Shown piece after piece: positions 59,628-64,000 of a DNA stretch of 64,000 bases. Made by a program: the position numbers and the translations under genes. How positions within the stretch are numbered: the stretch's first letter is position 1; every line of letters begins with the position of its first letter. The notes beneath the pieces are model-generated. The model was not told the origin of the DNA. It saw only the letters and a program-made list of their open reading frames with translations, and searched no databases. The DNA comes from Albugo candida (Eukaryota; Oomycota; Peronosporomycetes; Albuginales), in the NCBI GenBank assembly GCA_040437565.1, contig JBDOQK010000022.1:434001-498000 (forward strand). Direction: 5' to 3'.

Positions 59628-59784
59628 TACCCTAAATTATAATATATCTATTTTTAGCTTTTTTGGAGACTTTTTGGTTGGGACCAAACGCTCACGAAAA
59701 ATAACCATATTAGACAGTATTGGTGAGTTTTTGAGATTATCATCGATAAAATATATTTCGAAGTCCGACACTCTGAATCAACCA

Positions 59785-61812
59785 TGCACGTCTTAAAAAG
59801 CAAAGGAAGCACTTAAGTGCAGCATCAAAGGTAGCTACGAAAAAAGAGCAAAAAACTTGGAGCAGATGAAGATGTTCATGGACGAAATGGTGAAACAATT
59901 TGCCTGAACAGCAATGATTCTTCTCATATAGCCAGTGAATTTGACAGTGAAAACGAAATAGAAAATGGCGTCGAAGATGGTGACGTAGTCACTAGCAACA
60001 TAGAACGAGCTGTTCTTCTAGTTCTGTCCAACAAAAATCGCCCCATGCGCTATGTTGGAGATTCGTTGCGGACGCAAGAACGCGATGCTGGAGAAGGATG
60101 CAGCAGGCTCAAACCATTGACATCGTACTGGTAGCCGAAGGCAACGGTCGTGGAAGTTGTTGGAGAGGATGAGATCGATGCGGAAAGCGATGAAACTTAC
60201 AGCGATGAAAATAGCGACGTCCATAGCAGTTTGTGGTCGGACGTGACTTTCAGCATCGTAATTGAGAAGCTCAACAAGCTGTCACAGAAGGAAAAAATGG
60301 AAAAACATGCGGCACGTGCGCGTGCCTCTGCAATACTTGCATACTTCTCCTTGAAAAAATGCGGAAGGAAAAGGATGGCCGCCAGCTCCCTTATCGCAGA
60401 TGCAGCTAGAAAGGGAGTATTTTACGCAAAAATTAATTCGTACTTGGCCTTCGCCTCCCTGAAGAATGGTTCTCTTCCTGGATTGAGGCAAGGTAAGCAT
60501 GCCAAACGAAAACGTTTCCTCATGATGAAGACTGTATTTTTCCTCTGCAACAGTACCTTCTTGAAAACAAGTTCAAGGTGGAACTCGCTGCTTTCACTGA
60601 ACATACGAATACTAAGATCCTTGTGGGCTTGGGTTATGATCCTTCGCCAGCAATATCTGATAAAACAATGATGCGCTGGCTGAATGCCTTGAATATCTAG
60701 TGCAGTGAGGTTAAAAACGGCATCTATGTTGATGGGCATGATAGGGAAGACGTCCTTGAATACCGCCATGAATTTATCGAAAAAAAGAGAAGCTAGCACC
60801 TCAGATACCTATCATCCCACCGAGAGGAGAAGATCGCGAAGGCGAAATAATTTGGCCATCAGCCAATGCTCGACCACTTCTTTTGGTTACCCATCACCGA
60901 AGCACGTTCTCCGCCAACGATGGTTTGAAATGCTCTGGCTGCCGGATGACGAACAGACTTTGCGTAACAAAGGTCAAGTAAGAAGAATTTATGTGAGCGA
61001 ATTCTTGTGCCCTTGTTCAGGATGACTGGTATTGAATGAAGAAAAACGAGCGTGGCTTCCTGCGCTACCACAAGAGGAATGTGTTATTATTCAACCTAGT
61101 GTCCAGCACGATGGCTGGTTGGAACAGAGGAACTTTATAGTCAAGTTCGCGATCGAGCCATGCCTACATTTGAGGCTCAATTTCCAGGAATGCAAGCCGT
61201 TTTTCACTTTGTTAACGCCACAAGCCATGCTTTCTTTTCCGACAACTCTCTCCGTGCAAATCGAATGAAGCTTAGTCCAGGTGGAACAATGTCTCTCCAT
61301 GCGGTCAACAACCTGGAGCGATGTAGTTCATCAGGAGATGACTTCCCCAGAGGATTATGCAGACAAAAACCTTCTTGGAATACCAAAGGGCATGAAAATT
61401 ATTCTTTAGGAACGCTGTCTTTGGCGTGCAGAACTAAAACTGGACTGCCGTGGAAGGTGTCCTCTGATGTTACAAAACTGCCGCGCAAGAAAAATCATCG
61501 CAAGCCAGATCCACTTATAGCAACAGAAGTGCATGTTGGAGGAACTGATTGTGAGTTCTCGACACATGATTATATTTTACCCAAACTTTCATTCCGAGCT
61601 TACATGCTATTGAGAACTTATGGGGTGCTGCAAAACGATACACTCGCAAAAATGGCAATCATTTCTGGGTTGGATAGAATGAGATGGTCCCAAACGCATT
61701 GAATGCGGTAACTCTAGATGAGATACACCACCACTACCAAAAGGCACAAGGATACATGGACGTTTTTCGCAAAGGAATAATCGGTAAAGCCGCGGAATAT
61801 GCGGTCAAGTAA
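59785..61812 (+). pseudogene. DDE transposase fossil (DNA transposon)
   Basis: Order: Lys/acidic N-terminus (59785-60130), RPMRYVGDSLRTQERDAG, a basic helical part (60150-60500), PSPAISDKTMMRWLNAL, GIYVDGHDREDVLEYRHEF (about 60720), WLPDDEQTLRNKGQ then YVSEFLCPCSG (about 60940-61024), AVFHFVNATSHAFFSDNSLR (about 61195), GIPKGMK, IFYPNFHSEL (about 61570), AIENLWGAAKRYTRKN (about 61600) and KGIIGKAAEYAVK (about 61770). This string of motifs is that of a DDE-type transposase family common in fungi (YVDGHER, KGQGRSIMVSEFL, ENLWGAAKRYTR). Frame changes and a few stops, e.g. after MRWLNALNI and between SEL and AIENLWG, make it inactive. No terminal repeats could be assigned to it, and the copia fossil begins 63 bp past its end. 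Confidence 0.75.
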
Positions 61813-61874
61813 TATGGTTCGCGTCAACGTGTACCGAACCCCATCCTGATGGACATAAACTCCCTTATAGCCAT

Positions 61875-62099
61875 TGTTGTCAAATTGGAAAGTGACTATA
61901 TTTGTAGGTCCTTAGTTCTCAAAAAGATAGTCTACGCCTATACCACATTCTCTGTATCGCTACTCTATACTATTAGTAACCTATTTCTTATCTCACCTGT
62001 CTGCGCTATTAATGATCTGATCTTATCTGACTCTTGATCTTATCCGACTCTTCTGATCTTGTCCGACTTTCTTCTGAACTCATCCTACTTTCTTCAACA
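61875..62099 (-). repeat. 3' LTR of the minus-strand copia fossil
   Basis: 225 bp bounded by TGTTGTC...CTTCAACA on the plus strand, next to the purine tract complement CTCCCCC. Contains short repeats of a TCTGATCTTATC-like unit (about 62017-62065). The partner LTR is beyond the window. Confidence 0.8.
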
Positions 62100-64000
62100 C
62101 TCCCCCACGATACACAATTCTTGATTTTGCCAGACGAACCAAATCCTGAAATTGCTTTGTCGAAATAGGATTCGTCAAGAAATCGGCAAGCTGATTCTTG
62201 GAGTCGATATATGTGATCACAATTTTCTCATCCTTTTTATGATCACGAATGAAATGATAACGGATGTCGATATGTTTTTTGCTCTGCTTTGATATTCGTC
62301 GTTTTTCGCTATTATGATGATACTTTGATTGTCCTCGAATATTTTGATCTTTTTTCTTGCATACAGAGTGATAGGGCGATGTACTCCGCCTCGGCCGTAC
62401 TCAGGTATACACTTTGCTGAATCTTTGATTTGAAAATAAAAGGCGCACCATTTATCATAACCATGATTCCAGATAGAGATCTTCTGGATTCCTTGTTTTC
62501 CGCCCAATCTGCGTCACTATATGCACAAACACATAAATATTCGTCACTGCCGGTGTAATTTATCCCCATGTCACTGGTTGACTTCAAATAACGCAGGACC
62601 CTTATCGCTGCCTTCCAATGCTCTTCACTAGGCCGTTCCAGATGTCGACTTAGTTGCCCAACTGAATACGCGATATCTGGCCTTGTTCCATTCGAAATAT
62701 ACAAGAGTGATCCAATCAAGGAGCGATAAGGCCTAAACTTCATTCTTTTATCTTCTTTTTCGATTGCGGACAAAACTTGGCCTTGAACATTTGGGTTTAA
62801 AACGAGCTCGGCGTCCACTTGGTTGAACTTTTCGACCATTTTATTGATGCTTGAAGTTTGACGGATTTTCATTGAACGTTGCACTCGGTCATAATCGACT
62901 TGAATGCCCAGCATAAATTTGACTTTTCCGAGATCTTTCAACTTGTACTTTCTTGACACTTTGTCGAAAATGGCTTTTATATCCTCCAATGTCTTTGCAC
63001 TTATTGCAGTAACATGTCGTCCACATATAAGGCGATACAAACCACCGAATTCCTCTATTTGACGAACAAATATGCACACGTCTGTTGTCTTAAAACATGT
63101 TGCTGCAGCCTGCTTCAGACCATATAAGATTCGATTCAGAAGACAGACTTCATTAGCCTGAGCTTGAACACCGCGGGGTGGAGAAATGTAGACTTCTTCC
63201 TCCAGATACCATTGAGAAACGCTGTGTCGACATCATATTGCTGAACATGAAATCCTTGGTGACAGCAAACCGCCAGGTAAATCCGAATGGAATTCATACT
63301 TGCAACTGGCGCATATGTGTCCATATAATCCACTCTGTATTTTTGTCGGTAGCCCAAAGCGACAAGTCTTGCCTTGTACTTTTCAACTTCACCAAATTCA
63401 TTCCGCTTGAGAGTAAAAACCCATTTTGTTCCAATCACCTTCATATTTGGTGTCTTTGAAGTCAGTATCCAGGTCTCCTTTTCCTTGAGCGCTTGGAGCT
63501 CTAGTTGAATCTTTTTTTTCCATTCATCTGAATCTGGAGACCGCATTGCCTCTTTGTACTTTGATGGTACATCCTACGCAGCATTCGACTTTTCTTATTC
63601 AATGCGAAATCTTTTCTGTGGTCGTGTTTCCTCGATGTCCACTGGAACAATGGCATCCGAAATTTCGTATGGCACGATTGAATGAGACAGCTCACTTTGG
63701 AGAAGGTGATTGGGCACAGATGGCGCGAATGTAGGAGAAGCAGTGAAGCCATCCAATCTTCCCCTGGGAACAATCTCCGTAGCTGTATTGAAATCCATGT
63801 TGACATCATCTTCCCCTTGATGTTCATCCTGTTCGTCAAACTCTTTGTCGATTTCCTTTGCATCATCGCTGTTATGCTCTCCTTCGAGAGGCATTTCTTC
63901 CTCCTCATGATGCTGGTTTTAATAGATTTTAATCGGTCTATGGATTTGTCGCAGCATACGACTTCAACATATTTGAGCTTTGGAGTTCTTGAAATTTAGC
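61875..64000 (-). mobile_element. Ty1/copia LTR retrotransposon fossil, minus strand, right end outside window
   Basis: Element reading leftward and cut by the window edge. From right to left: integrase-to-RT linker (acidic, about 63590-63890), reverse transcriptase (about 63136-63546 and on, GTKWVFTLKRNEFGE and KARLVALGYRQ visible), RT/RNase H (62312-63079, with RPYRSLIGSLLYISNGTRPD and YSDADWAENKESRRS), purine tract (complement of CTCCCCCAC) and 3' LTR 61875-62099. Broken (a few breaks in the visible part), but its long open frames make it the best preserved, so probably the youngest, of the three copia copies here. Confidence 0.9.

Noticed and set aside
1-64000. tRNA, rRNA, riboswitch or CRISPR features
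   Set aside because: I looked for T-loop-like strings, clover-leaf arms and regular spaced repeats and found none convincing; a covariance-model search would settle tRNAs and snoRNAs.

Overview
The window is nuclear DNA of a small-genome eukaryote, most likely an oomycete close to the white-rust genus Albugo. I infer this from three things: (1) dense housekeeping genes with very short GT-AG introns (about 43-70 bp) and intergenic spacers as short as about 50 bp; (2) a secreted cysteine-rich protein whose repeats fit the CX2CX5G ('CCG') pattern known from Albugo candidate effectors; (3) Ty1/copia elements in gene-poor stretches. No bacterial or organellar signature was seen. The assembly is rough: eleven 100-N gaps occur, and in every case the sequence left of the gap is repeated right of it, so the apparent exon duplications beside gaps are scaffold artefacts or split haplotypes.

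Layout. 1-4691: worn copia fossil cut by the window edge, abutting a decayed copy of the start of PRP40. 6095-8087: CCG-type secreted protein. 9270-27428: the gene-dense core. In order: PRP40 (+), TIM13 (+, spliced), LSM1 (-, spliced), UTP3/SAS10 (-), CMC2 (-), an unidentified small membrane protein (+), gamma-tubulin (-), RNA polymerase III subunit RPC5 (-), an unidentified six-intron gene (+), RPS19 (-), NOP58 (+), SmD1 (-), and the Arf-like GTPase ARFRP1 (+).

26285-58020: a tandem array of three diverged copies of one large unit. Each starts at the SmD1/ARFRP1 intergenic region and carries an ARFRP1 copy (intact only in copy 1), then a minus-strand cysteine-rich protein family, then (copies 1 and 2) a plus-strand degenerate family present twice per unit, and a small secreted-peptide candidate. 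A complete but broken copia fossil (33555-38406) sits inside copy 1, and copy 2 keeps the matching empty site. 58058-64000: a DNA transposon with inverted ends, a fossil DDE transposase, and a minus-strand copia fossil running off the window.

Functionally, seven of the thirteen core genes serve RNA synthesis or processing: PRP40 and SmD1 (splicing), LSM1 (mRNA decay), UTP3, NOP58 and RPS19 (ribosome assembly and ribosome), RPC5 (Pol III). TIM13 and CMC2 are small mitochondrial intermembrane-space proteins. Gamma-tubulin nucleates microtubules and ARFRP1 acts in Golgi traffic. The rest is a zone of secreted, cysteine-rich and mostly decaying genes mixed with transposons, as expected of a fast-evolving pathogen compartment beside a conserved core.
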